From assembly GCA_964016985.1 (NCBI GenBank), contig OZ024834.1, forward strand, positions 83,736,289 through 83,800,288: 64,000 bases of DNA, written 5' to 3'. The notes beneath the pieces were generated by a model. The model was given only the letters and a program-made list of their open reading frames with translations. It was not told the DNA's origin and did no database searches. The stretch comes from Anodontia alba. Its lineage: Eukaryota > Mollusca > Bivalvia > Lucinida > Lucinidae. The translations under genes were made by a program, and so were the position numbers. Below, piece by piece: positions 42,430 through 52,360 of this stretch; the first letter of the stretch is position 1, and each line of letters starts with the position of its first letter.

Positions 42430-42660
42430 CATTTAAGCTTCATCACCCTCTGGACAATTTCAACAGATGACAAACTAATGATATTTTTCTCATTTTCCCC
42501 AAAACATGTTTGACATTTCATGAAACTGGCTTTGACATTTCATGCAAATTGTGTCCTTAGGACACAATTTGCATGAAATGTCGAAGCCTGTTATCTGAGA
42601 AAAACAAGAAAATGTTTCACTTTGTCGTAAATTTTACCCAGAATGCTAAACATTGATACG
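42430..42660. repeat. Family K palindrome
   Basis: CATTTCATGCAAATTGTGTCC-TTA-GGACACAATTTGCATGAAATG is a perfect central stem. A K fragment precedes at 42240-42295. Confidence 0.75.
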
Positions 42661-42792
42661 GGTGGTTACTATGAATACATGTGGCTTTTTTGATAACCCG
42701 ACGATTGACCCGGCTAGTTTAATTTTCTTTCATAGTTCCACTCCAATTGACCTTTACCTTTGAAGACATGTAACAATAATTCGGCCATAGCT

Positions 42793-42798
42793 TATAAG
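42793..42798 (+). promoter_or_regulatory. Possible TATA box of the YHYH gene
   Basis: TATAAG lies about 100 bases before the proposed start codon, with TCAG initiator-like words at 42828 and 42838. Position fits a short 5' leader; support is by sequence only. Confidence 0.3.
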
Positions 42799-42896
42799 AG
42801 CCTTTAAAAGGACAGTTCATGATCAATCTCAGCGCAATCAGTTACAAACAGTCTCCATTAGAGAGAGTCCAGTCTTTTGATTTTCGAAAAGGAATA

Positions 42897-42903
42897 ATGA
42901 AAG
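42897..42903 (+). CDS. YHYH-domain secreted protein, coding start exon
   Basis: ATG AAA G followed by the consensus donor GTAAGT. Joined to the exon at 45418 it gives a start Met-Lys-Gly-Gly and then the hydrophobic run FYSIYLLLLA, a good signal peptide. No ATG is available in frame in the second exon before the signal sequence, and the combined coding length of 1023 bases is an exact 341 codons. Confidence 0.65.
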
Positions 42904-43059
42904 GTAAGTTAATTATGTTTTCTTTTATTTGGAATTTTACCCATTTACGTCGACAGGACTCTTCTACTACAATTTTTTGGACTAGTCTATTTCCAATAGC
43001 TGGGTGTCTGGTTAGTTTTTTTTATTATTAACATGTTTTTAGAAATTCCTGTAAATAAT

Positions 43060-43121
43060 GCAAACACTATAGACCCTGATTGGACACCGCGTTCCACAGC
43101 GTCCGATCTGGGTCTGCCAGT
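43060..43121. repeat. Family D hairpin, decayed
   Basis: ACTATAGACCCTGATTGGACACCGCG and its imperfect partner; several stem positions no longer pair. Confidence 0.55.
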
Positions 43122-43431
43122 TACCCTTTTAGGGGTCTCCAGTCTGTAATGGGTTAACCTTTTGGTTTACTGTTTGCATCTTTTTACCTTCTAATAATGT
43201 TGTCAGGATATATTTAAACATTTGCGGCTTATAGGATGATTGACAAATCGTTACATCTTTTTTTCTTTTTCTTTTTTTGTAAAATTCTTAAATTTTAATT
43301 CAAAAGCTGGATGAGGCGTTTATTTCGAACGCCAAAACAGACAGTGATTCAAAACATTTTTTTAGCATTATCTCGCTTCAAATCACCTTCTGCATTACCT
43401 GTTTCGTCTCATATGTTGCGCAACGAAAACA
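43122..43431. other. Intron of the YHYH gene, no exon seen
   Basis: AT-rich with T-runs at 43258-43280. Confidence 0.4.
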
Positions 43432-43600
43432 GCCCTTATGCAATTTGCGGACAATGCAGGCCCTGATAAGCCTGCGCATTTGCGCAGGCTGATCGGGGCA
43501 TGCGTTGTCCGCTTACAGAAGCTATGGATACTGTAGTATATGCCCAGATCAGACTGCACTGATGCGCACACTCATCTGGACTTTCGCTGTTCTCATGTGG
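43432..43600. repeat. Family B-like element
   Basis: CCTGCGCATTTGCGCAGG is a perfect inner hairpin; TGCGGACAATGCAGG and GCATGCGTTGTCCGC are outer arms. It is diverged from the main B group. Confidence 0.55.
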
Positions 43601-43749
43601 CATGAGGGCCTTTTTTCCACGTTGCGTTTCATATATATTTTGGCTTTAGCACCCCTGCTTATACCATTTTTGGATCAATTGTTTACAATATATATATATA
43701 CAATTACAGTATATATAAACGCCAAAATTTCCTGAAGGCAGTTGTCCAC

Positions 43750-44080
43750 GCAATTACCAATGACCAATGTAATCAAAACGCGCGTTAGACTAAATCCAGA
43801 TAATGGTTATTTATAGCCGCGCTATTCTCGTCGCTTTGACGTCAGAGTGCTGCTGATAGAGGGTTAGCTGTAAAACCTGGACTGGGACATTTCAGACATT
43901 GGCAAACAGTGCTGACCCAGATTAGACGCTGCAGAATGCGGCGTATGATCAGGGTCTGCACTGTTTGCTTAAATTACAGGAAGTTAAGGGTTAAATGAAA
44001 CAATCATAAGTCCCCGTTCAGGATCATTTTCTCAGCCTACACTACGAGACAATAGATCCAGCAGTGCTGTCAGTGCTTTG
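43750..44080. repeat. Family L element with D hairpin, inverted
   Basis: Inverse of 57690-58085: CATTGACCAATGT-type end, TTGTCGCTGTGACGTCAGAG-like words, D hairpin at 43901-43969, then CAGGAAGTTAAGGGTTAAATG and CAGCAGTGCTGTCAGTGC. Confidence 0.6.
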
Positions 44081-44194
44081 ATTTTATTATACCAGTCAAA
44101 AGTCGTCGGCTTATGGGGATATGGATACACATTGCATATTTTACGGCATTTTTTACGAGAGAGAACTTTTGTTATTTTATGTTTGGTTATTCCG

Positions 44195-44260
44195 CACACA
44201 TAGTCCCTTCTGAAAGGATCCTACTCTAAAAGGAAAGAATTTGCTCCCAACAGGAGCAAA
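44195..44260. repeat. Family N hairpin, partial
   Basis: CTACTCTAAAAGGAAAGAATTTGCTCCC then AGGAGCAAA. Confidence 0.5.
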
Positions 44261-44321
44261 CGTTTCAAACTTTCTGGTCACTTTTCTGCTTTGCCCACTG
44301 ACGGAACTGCCGTTTTCAACG

Positions 44322-44520
44322 TTACAACTCTCTATGCTAATTCAGAAGACGACATTGATGAAATGTTTCTCTCTTTTCTTCCAGAAAAATAGACTGATAT
44401 TTCATGCACAATTTGCATGAAATATCAAAGTCTTTTTTTTTTTTTCAAACAAAAATAAGAATAAAAATATTTAAATATAGCATCTGCTGAAATTTTTACC
44501 CAGCATGCTAAGTATTAATA
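44322..44520. repeat. Family K palindrome
   Basis: ATTTCATGCACAATTTGCATGAAAT at the apex; AATTCAGAAGACGACATTG and AGCATCTGCTGAAATT outside. Confidence 0.65.
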
Positions 44521-44591
44521 TATTCAACCCCTAATCAGCCAGCAACGGAATACAATCTGACAAGGCTCTTTGCTAAACGCAGATACACAGT

Positions 44592-45245
44592 AAAACCTCA
44601 TTGACTCGAATAGCGATGGCTCGTTTACCATGGCTGATTCGAAATCAGTTTCGAGTCCTAAGCAAATTCTTCCGATAGCTCGAGAAAGCAAACATTTAGG
44701 GATATTTTAGGGAAATTTTCTTATTTTATCATGAAAAGGTATGTGGAGTAGATTCGTTAGAATCGCCCCATCGAGGCGATTTTAATGACTCCTCAACATA
44801 TGATTATTTTATAGAAGATCGAAAAGACATCCCATCCCTAAATTATTTTAATTTGCCTCTTTACCTGGTTCTGTGAATAACCCTCAATGACTGGAACTAC
44901 CGATGTCTAGAACAAATTTGCCTTGTTTCCAAAACGAAAACATACCTACATGTATATAATTTTGATCCCCTTAAACCCAACTTTTATATAGTAACTGGGG
45001 TTTACAGGGCTATGCATTATTTTTCTTATTTCTGCTCAAACTAAAAGATTGTGAGTACTCGTTAGAACCGCCTCGCCGAGGCGGTTCTAACGACTACCCA
45101 CAATCTATATTTTGAGCAGAAATATGAAAAATATCAGAATTTTTTTATCTGAAAAATCTTCATTTTTCGGTGGTAAAAATTTCAGTATATTTGAATAGGC
45201 GTGTTTTCGTAATGAATGTTTGAGTCATCGAAGTTTGAGTGTATT
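44592..45245. repeat. Family F element hosting a family A element
   Basis: F starts CAGTAAAACCTCATTGAC, has apex GTTAGAATCGCCCCATCGAGGCGATTTTAA, and is interrupted near 44930. After A, the sequence ATGTTTGAGTCATCGAAGTTTG continues F to GTGTA. Confidence 0.65.
44930..45214 (-). repeat. Family A hairpin element nested in F
   Basis: Apex CCGCCTCGCCGAGGCGG; left end slightly altered (AAACGAAAACATACCTA), right end GGCGTGTTTTCGTAATG. Confidence 0.85.
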
Positions 45246-45284
45246 CTACAGTCTTCAAAAAATACAGAAAGCAACAACGAAGGC

Positions 45285-45360
45285 CTTGATCAGAGTGCGT
45301 TGATGCACATGCTGATCTGTATTTCTGCTGTACTCATACATTTGTATGTGCTCAAAGGCG
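45285..45360. repeat. Family B fragment
   Basis: CTTGATCAGAGTGCG, GATGCACATGCTGATCTG and GTGCTCAAAGGCG resemble a B half, before a T-run at 45362. Confidence 0.4.
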
Positions 45361-45417
45361 TCTTTTTTTTTTTTTTATTTTACATAGCGTGCCTCATATT
45401 TTTCCATTAATTTTCAG

Positions 45418-46436
45418 GTGGATTTTATAGTATATATCTGCTTCTATTAGCGAGTGAAGTTTTATCACAAACACAGGAACTAACGGTGACAGAAATTCAG
45501 ATACTTCGAGATAATGGCATCGCGATAATTGACACCGATCAGGACACATGGACGCTTGAACACCACGGTATACCGGAGCATGGGTTTCCGGGAGGTTTTG
45601 GTGATAATCCGAACACGCCCACTGTTCAAAACTATTCCTTCCCAATCCCAAAGGTTGCAAGTATACAAGACACAAAAGGATGTGTTCGATTAGGCGCAAT
45701 AGGCATGTCCATCAGTGGTGTGCCTTTCTTTAATCCATACACGGGCCGAGGTAAAAATGCTGTTGAAGGCGACTGTCAAGAAACGTTCGACGATTGTTCG
45801 GGCCATCCGGATCGAAGTGGCATATATCATTATCATAAATTACCTGCTTGTATCTACAACCATACACCAAACCAGTTTCTAGGAGTTGCATTTGATGGAT
45901 TTCCAATTTACGGTCCGATGGATGAATCCGGCAAAAACATTATTTCAGCGGATTTAGATGACTGTCATGGTCATTGGCACAACGGACGTTACAAGTATCG
46001 TATCACTCGGGATTTTCCGTACATTCTCGGTTGTTACAGTGGCTCGGCACCTGAAATGGTACGAGATGGGCCTCCAGGAATGCTCGGCGGAGGCAATCGA
46101 CCAGGCATGAGAATGAAACGAGAATACAGTGGGGATACTATAAACGAAAACGACAGACGAGTTAAGCGACAGACATATGGAAACTGTATGTCGGAGGAAT
46201 ATCCCGAATGGCGGACGGCCACATGTTATGCATTTTGCGAGAATCCAAGTGACAGAAGTTACGACGAGTGCACACCTTCCTCGGCAGGTGATACAACACC
46301 ATCCTCTACAGGCAGCTTAAATGGAACCACTTTCAGAAATGACTTAACTACTATTAACGCATCAAATGGTTTGCAATTTTCTGTTTCTGTAATAACAATG
46401 TTGCCATTATTGTATGCATTGAATTTATTGTTTTAA
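45418..46436 (+). CDS. YHYH-domain secreted, probably GPI-anchored protein
   Basis: Acceptor ATTTTCAG; the exon starts in phase 1, continuing from 42903, and ends TAA at 46434-46436. With the first exon the protein has 341 residues. A signal peptide spans about 1-19. The YHYH family core follows: IYHYHKLP at residues 138-145 and FDGFPIYGP at 161-169, with Cys and His around them (DDCHGHWH) that could bind metal. RMKR at 234-237 and RVKR at 250-253 are furin-type sites separated by 16 residues, and would cut the YHYH domain from a Cys-containing C-terminal part (NC...ATCYAFC...EC). Residues from about 323 are hydrophobic to the end (SVITMLPLLYALNLLF), as in GPI signals. The molecular function of YHYH proteins is not established, so none is proposed. 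Confidence 0.85.
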
Positions 46437-46537
46437 CCTTTCACCCCTGAGTTTCTGAAATGGACTGTTCCCACCTTGAATTAGGCCATATCCATTGATG
46501 CAAATAGTGCTTTCAGTCTAAAATCAAAAACAGAATG

Positions 46538-46604
46538 ACAAACAGTGTAGATCCTGATGAGACGGCTCGTGACGAGCCGTCTCATCAGGATCTACACTGT
46601 TTGC
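46538..46604. repeat. Family D hairpin, perfect with changed apex
   Basis: CAAACAGTGTAGATCCTGATGAGACGGCTCG pairs completely with its partner; the apex is GACGGCTCGTGACGAGCCGTC instead of the usual GACGCCGC type. It lies in the 3' region of the YHYH gene, before its polyadenylation signal, so it may be transcribed. Confidence 0.8.
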
Positions 46605-46785
46605 ACAAGTATATGTTTAGTCTGTAGGGCTGAAAGGGTAATAAAAATGTGTCCGTTTATCCAATATGTATTTATCGTAATTTTTATACTACGTGTATTG
46701 TCTTATTTAATTGCACATAATTCCAACTCCTAACCTTTATACACGTTTCACGCAGTTTTATTGAATGCAAGAAGTTTTACACTTT

Positions 46786-46791
46786 AATAAA
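46786..46791 (+). promoter_or_regulatory. Polyadenylation signal AATAAA, YHYH gene
   Basis: A canonical hexamer 350 bases after the stop codon, followed by a T/G-rich patch (GGTTTCCGTTGG). Confidence 0.45.
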
Positions 46792-46879
46792 GTCCAGAGC
46801 AGGTTTCCGTTGGATCTATTGTCCTTCCGCCGTCTCGAAAGACTGGCATTTTTGGCAACATGTGTAACATTGTGATTAC

Positions 46880-47085
46880 AAAATTGGAATCATAAGGAAT
46901 GAATTATTATCTTTATGGATTTTATCGATGTGTAAACGCACGTGAATCACTCAGAAACTGAATTAACATAAAGCGCTTCGGGCTTTGTTCAGTCTGTGAG
47001 TGATTCGCCGGAATATACACATCGATAAAATCCACAAAGTAAAATTCATTTTTATGATAAAACGTGGCGTGAATCATTCGGGTAT
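46880..47085. repeat. Palindromic element with TGTGTAAACGC arms
   Basis: GATTTTATCGATGTGTAAACGC at 46919 pairs with a TACACATCGATAAAATC arm at 47015; GTGAATCACTCA/TGAGTGATTC and AAGCGCTT lie inside. Half copies are at 48875-48905 and 49805-49865. Confidence 0.6.
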
Positions 47086-47501
47086 ATCCGTAAGAAATTA
47101 ACGGTAGTTTCCGTCAACGACGACAAGTGTGTCTTTCGTGCAGCAGATGAGATTTTGCTTTTTCTTGACATTTTTCAGAGAAAAAAGGCTTGACATTTTA
47201 GTAGAGAAATAATAAAATATTGTGTGGATACCCCTCTTATCTGGAACTTTGATCTGATCTTGGTCTACTCTGTTTGCGAAAAGTCCCTTTTGGGCACGCA
47301 AGGTAGTAAAGGGTTGAATTTGCGCATCTAATAAATTTCTACTCCTGGGTTTGGGAGAAGTTTTACGGGTAACCTCCATACAGGTGTAATTGGCATACAT
47401 TGTCTGCCAAATTACTGTCATTACTACATGCAAACTATTCAACACACGTGCATTCCTTCGTATGTCAACAGTTAATTGAGTCGCATTGTTAGAAATCATA
47501 C
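47086..47501. other. No gene seen
   Basis: K-like words (TTTCAGAGAAAAAAGGCTTGACA at 47173) suggest an old K fragment. The minus-strand open frame 47511-47098 has no recognisable domain. Confidence 0.35.
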
Positions 47502-47713
47502 CTTCGAACATGTGCGCCCAGCAAAGATTCAGATCAGCCTGCGCATTCGCGCAGTCTGATCAGAGTCTTCGTTGTCCGCAAGACGAAACTTTGCATCCTT
47601 GGCCTTCCAAAATGCGCCCATTGAAGATTCTGATCAGACTGCGTGAATGTGCAGGCTGATCTGAATCTTTGCTGGGCCTATGTCCAAAGGTACGTTTTCT
47701 GATGTTGTGGCCC
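47502..47713. repeat. Family B element
   Basis: TGCGCCCAGCAAAGATTCAG, CGCATTCGCGCAGTCTGATC, and GCAGGCTGATCTGAATC; ends with the AGGTACGTTTTCTGATGTTG terminus variant also seen at 51690 and 28500. Confidence 0.7.
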
Positions 47714-48317
47714 CGTTTGCCCAATATGCACAGATTAAATGTTACGCTGAGGGGGTTGTATTCGATTTGACCATTTTGCCAGCATTTTCTCAGAATTTCC
47801 CATGAAAATGAAATAATTTGGACTCCAACGGGGGATCGACTGAACCCCCCGAACCCCCTCTGAATCAACCACAGCGACGATTCTTCCATCCGAATATACA
47901 GTTGTTATAGAATTTGCCTTTGCTCCGGAAGCACATTATGAAAGGTCATAGACTGGTCCAATGCTATTTTCTATGGACTGCGCAACGTTATTTAAACCAA
48001 GTATTAGCTTTCACAAAATGTTTGGCCTGTGCTTAGCTTTTGTTACGAGATCCCAACCCTCGCCCTCAGCTTCTAGAGTCGTTAAAACGTTTATTTGTTC
48101 GGTCCGTGTGGAGGTCTTCTAACTCATCCATGAATCATTACGGCCAACAAATTAATCACAGACAAGTCTGTTGGTGTGTCTAAATATTGCAGGATGAGTA
48201 ACAGAATGTATGGATCCTAAACGGACACTACAGCTTCATTGCTCGCGTCTGTCTGTCTGTCTGTCCGAGTACTAAAGATAGATATGGTACATATTGTTTG
48301 ATGGTTCAAGTAAGAAC
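47714..48317. other. No gene seen
   Basis: Unassigned. GTCTGTCTGTCTGTCTG at 48249 is a short microsatellite. Confidence 0.35.
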
Positions 48318-48660
48318 GAATTAACATTTACCACTCTTTGGGCGTATTTAGCAGACGACACATTGATGATTAATACATTTGTGTATTTTTTTTTTATTTT
48401 AAAGAGGCTTTACTATTTCATGCAAATTGTCTCCTTAAGATGAGAAATTCATGGTGTAATTTTCTTATCTTTTCCAGAAAATGGGCTTTGGCATTTCATG
48501 CAAATTGTCTAAGGAGACAATTTGAATAAAATGCCAAAGCCTATTTGCCTTAGGAGGCAATTTAGCATGAAATGTCAGAGCCTATTTACTGGAAAAAAAA
48601 TACGAAAAGGTTTCAAAATGACGTCTGCGAAATTTTTCCTCAGCATATTAAACTTAATCT
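48318..48660. repeat. Family K, two overlapping palindromes
   Basis: TTTCATGCAAATTGTC occurs at 48418 and 48496, with complements GACAATTTGAATAAAATGCC and GCAATTTAGCATGAAATGTC at 48514 and 48553. The copy looks like an internal duplication of the stem. Confidence 0.6.
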
Positions 48661-48934
48661 GAAAGCATTCACACCCCTGGCGTTAATGTAGCGTTAAAAC
48701 ACGAATTGGTTTGACAAACGGCTGTGACAAAAGCAGAATCAACAGTCTCATAGGGTCAAATATTTTCCTATATCTCCTGATCACGATATTATCAAACTAA
48801 ACCTAAATCTCGGTACGAATAGTCTGAATCTTTTTGTCATGACCGGACGATATTACAGGAATGCATTTCACTTTCGTGGGCTTTATTGATGCGTAAACGC
48901 TGACGAACTTAAGGATACAGTATGACAAAATATT

Positions 48935-48973
48935 TAGTCTGGCCCCAGACCCTTTCTTTATTTTTCTTCTCTT

Positions 48974-49019
<46 letters not shown>

Positions 49020-49207
49020 AAGGGACACAACACTTGTATAGCTTATAGAATTTTTGTTTACTTCAGTCCCTTGGCTAGAAAGAAAGTTTTTTGTTCAGCC
49101 ATAGGTAACTTGATGTTGGATTTAAGAGGATCATGACAAAAAAAGAAAAAAAAAATAGCGAGAAAGAGAGAAATAGATATAAAACAAAAACGACTGGAGC
49201 CAGTCTA
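48935..49207 (-). mobile_element. Family P element, copy 1
   Basis: Opens TAGTCTGGCCCCAGAC and closes GACTGGAGCCAGTCTA. Its interior, including a ~50-base T-run (48978-49018) and CAGTCCCTTGGCTAGAAAG, is the inverse complement of 59795-60057. The ends resemble family C, the interior does not. Confidence 0.75.
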
Positions 49208-49285
49208 CAAAATATTATTTCTAAGCACTTTTACATTTCTACAGGATCGTGTTCTAATTTAAATGTGAAATATATATAAAAATCT

Positions 49286-49492
49286 ACACGGCCCAGTTGT
49301 TCAAAGCATTGTTAGCTTAGCGAGCATGTTAACTGATGACAAACTCGTTTACTGTTATAGCTAAGGTATTTTCAAATACATTGATATTGAACTGCAAAAA
49401 TATCAGTGTATTTGTCACATTTCAAGATAGAATTTTAACGTCACGCTAGCTAACAATTTCGTTAAGTTAGAACACAAATGGGCCAAGATTTC
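49286..49492. repeat. Family M element
   Basis: CGGCCCAGTTGTTCAAAGCATTG to AACACAAATGGGCC, with inner ACATTGATATTGAACTGC/ACTGATATTTTTGCAG-like arms, as at 8264. Confidence 0.6.
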
Positions 49493-49512
49493 AATCTTTA
49501 ATGATAAATCTG

Positions 49513-49786
49513 TTATAACGAAAACACACCTATATAATTTTGACCCCCTTAAACCCCACTTTTATATAGTAAAACTGGGGTTTACAGGGGTAAACATTAT
49601 TTTTCTTATTTTTAGCTCAAAAACATAGATTGTGGGTACTCGCCTCGGCGAGGCGGTTCTAACGAGTATCCACAATCTATGTTTTGATCAGAAATATGAA
49701 AAAATATCAGTGTTTTTTTATCTGAAAATATTCAGTTTTTGGAGGTGAAAATTTCTATATATTTGAATAGGCGTGTTTTCGTACTG
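49513..49786 (-). repeat. Family A hairpin element
   Basis: The left arm of the apex has a deletion (GGTACTCGCCTCGGCGAGGCGG), the right arm is complete. Confidence 0.8.
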
Positions 49787-50445
49787 TAAAGGGTTTTTGG
49801 GGGATTTTGTGAGTGATTCGCGGCGTTTACACATCGATGAAAGTCCACACAATAAAATTCATTTAAATTCCAACTAGGTCATATTTACGTCGAAATTGTG
49901 TAAAATAGCTCAGATTACAAATTAAATTTGCGCTAAGAAAATAGTTCCGGGAATCCTGCTCGCTGGATTTATCAAAGTATAACTCCCCATTTCAAATTGA
50001 TTTCGGTCAGTCAAATTGCGCTAAATAATTGTAAGCCTGTTCATTTGGAATCATATACCTATGATGCGAGAGGATCCGGAGACACAAAATGACCCACATG
50101 TGTTGACGTGCCGTTAAAGAACTCAAACTCACTTTATCGATGGTGCAGCTGCTTTTCGACGAAACATATCGTATGTCTTCGAAAATACAAAATTTGCATA
50201 CACAGACCGGACAGCGCATGTGTGTAATCATGTTCGGGCATGCGCATTTACATATTCGAAAAAGGGTTTTCCCATGACGTGATTCAGACGTCACTTACGT
50301 CTTATCGTAGTGAACAAGTTAGTTCTAAAGTGATAAGGAATCTTAAAGATGGTAATTTCGTTTCCTTACGCAAGTTTCTCACATGTGAAATAACATTCTA
50401 TTCTGATAAATAATCGCATCCGGCAGATAAATAGTTTGTTTCGAT
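49787..50445. other. No gene seen
   Basis: Contains half of the TGTGTAAACGC-type element (49805-49865) and a SINE-like tail fragment (ACAAAATGACCCACATGTG, GACGTGCCGTTAAA) at 50080-50118. Confidence 0.4.
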
Positions 50446-50665
50446 TAACCATTAAAGTGCTTTGCAAAATTGTGACAGACGATATTTTGATCTTTTTTTT
50501 TTTTTTTTTTTCAGAGAAAATAAGGCGGCATTTCATGTCAATCGTCCACTAGACAGGCAGACGATTCACATGAAATGCCAAGCCTTATTTTCTCAAAAAA
50601 TAACAGTAATAACAAACAAATAGAATGCCGTCTGCTATAATTTGCTTTGCGCTTTCGGGTTAGCT
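50446..50665. repeat. Family K palindrome
   Basis: GAGAAAATAAGGCGGCATTTCATG to CATGAAATGCCAAGCCTTATTTTCTC around TCGTCCACTAGACAGGCAGACGA. A T-run lies at 50487-50511. Confidence 0.7.
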
Positions 50666-51329
50666 TGATGAACAAAATTTTAGGTTATATTAGATGAAAG
50701 TGTAATGCTGTTTAAAGTACTTCAAAGTTATTAACAATTATTCAAACTTGCTGATTAGTTTTCAAATATTTTCGATATTTAACCGCCTCTTTTAACTACC
50801 AGTTTGTTTGCATGACTAATTAGCTAATTGGAAATACAAAGACGGAAAATAATTTAAAGTTTAAAATAACTTATTTGTTATACCACAAATTTATTTTATC
50901 ATCATCCAAAAATGTTAATTACCCGGTGATGATAATGTAACAAGCATATGCGAACTGAAAGAAAAAAAAATATTGGAAAATGTGGGTAAATGACCGGGTA
51001 CGTGGGTATATGTCCTTGTAGGTAAATGTCCTTGAGGCTAATTGTCCTGTTGGTAATTGTCCGTAATTGTATGAACAATTCTTTGGTTCGTTTGTCATTA
51101 CTGGTCATTGTCAGTAATGGTAGACGAACCACAGAATTGTCCATAACCAAGTCTTCATTGGGCGTATACACATTCTTGTAGGAAATGCTATCCAGAAAAT
51201 AGGTATAGACGATTATATCAAATATCTATTTCCTGCAGAATCATATCAACATGTTTTCGTCTGTTGAATTAAGAGTATAGTCCCTTTGACATTGACTACC
51301 GAAATATCTGTCTTATGGACTGCATCCCG
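50666..51329. other. No gene seen; one short palindrome
   Basis: At 51070-51140, ACAATTCTTTGGTTCGT and ACGAACCACAGAATTGT pair around CATTACTGGTCATTGTCAGTAATG. B-terminus words (GCGTATACACATTCTTGTAGG) are at 51160. Confidence 0.45.
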
Positions 51330-51560
51330 CGTCAGTGCATCTCGCTTTGACGAAACAGTGCCTATAAATGAGATATTGGCAAACAGTTCTGACCTAGATC
51401 AGACGCTGCAGAATGCGGCGTCTGATCAGGGTCTACACAGTTTGCTTATATTACAGGAAGTTAAGAGTGAAATGAAACAGTCTGTAAGTCCCTGTTCCGA
51501 ACCATTTTTTCCAGCCTACGCATAGAGACAATCTACCCACTAGTGCTGTCAGCGCTTTGA
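51330..51560. repeat. Family L element with D hairpin
   Basis: D hairpin (CAGACGCTGCAGAATGCGGCGTCTG) at 51378-51446, then CAGGAAGTTAAGAGTGAAATG and AGTGCTGTCAGCGC. Confidence 0.6.
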
Positions 51561-51689
51561 TTCGCAAAGCGCACAATTCATTTCCTTTTTGCATTTATAA
51601 AATTTAGAACTATTGGGGCGGCTGTTTAGATAGACAAAAACCATTCTGAAATAACTGAATGAGAGATGGAACCAGATGTTACCATTTAA

Positions 51690-51930
51690 AACGAGCCACA
51701 GCGTTCGGAAACTTACCTCCAAGCAAGTGCGCCCAGCGAAGATTCAGAACAGCCTGCGCATTCGCGCAGTCTGATCTGAAGCTTCACTGTGCGCATTTTG
51801 GATAGCCAAGGATGCAAAGTTTCTTCATGTGGATAACGAAGACTCTGATCAGACTGCGCGCATGCGCAGGCTGATCTGTGTCTTCGTTGGGCGCATATGT
51901 CAAAAGGTACGTTTTCTCACGTTACGGTTC
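51690..51930. repeat. Family B element, full length
   Basis: AACGAGCCACAGCG to ACGTTACGGTTCG ends; inner arms GCGCCCAGCGAAGATTCAG and CTGTGTCTTCGTTGGGCGC, with both small hairpins present. Confidence 0.75.
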
Positions 51931-52321
51931 GAATGAGTATAACAATCAGTTTGCACTTCCTTTTATGTGGTGTCTGTTTTGTCTCAAAATGTTGCAAAAA
52001 AAAAAAAGTAAATATTAGACTATGCCAAATCAATAGACTGCTATAGGGAATTCATAATGCTTCATATTTCAAATATAGAAAACGAGGGTATTTTAAAACA
52101 ATAAAAGGGCCGTACCGAATATACCCTAAATATTCGCACAGCTAAACTCATTGCCATACCAGTCCTATTATTTCAACAAGTACTTCATATGTTTACTAAG
52201 TGTTGGCGTGTCCTTAACCGGCTGGTGCAGTTTATGGTTTTATTTTTCTTGGAATCTCAAAGCCAATGCTAGCATTTTTTTTTTTTTTTTTTTTTTTGGA
52301 AAATCGAGCTCCGCTTCAAAA
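51931..52321. other. No gene seen
   Basis: A-run at 51997 and T-run at 52276-52298; otherwise unassigned. Confidence 0.35.
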
Positions 52322-52360
52322 CATTACGAAAACATGCCTATTCAAATATTCTGAAGATTA

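Noticed and set aside
43180..43225. Minus-strand candidate first exon for the LRR gene (Met-Phe-Lys-Tyr-Ile-Leu..., donor-like GTAAAA)
   Set aside because: Phase would fit, but the hydrophobic run is too short for a signal peptide and the donor is weak.
47098..47511. 137-codon minus-strand frame
   Set aside because: No recognisable domain or splice context, and it overlaps repeat-like sequence.
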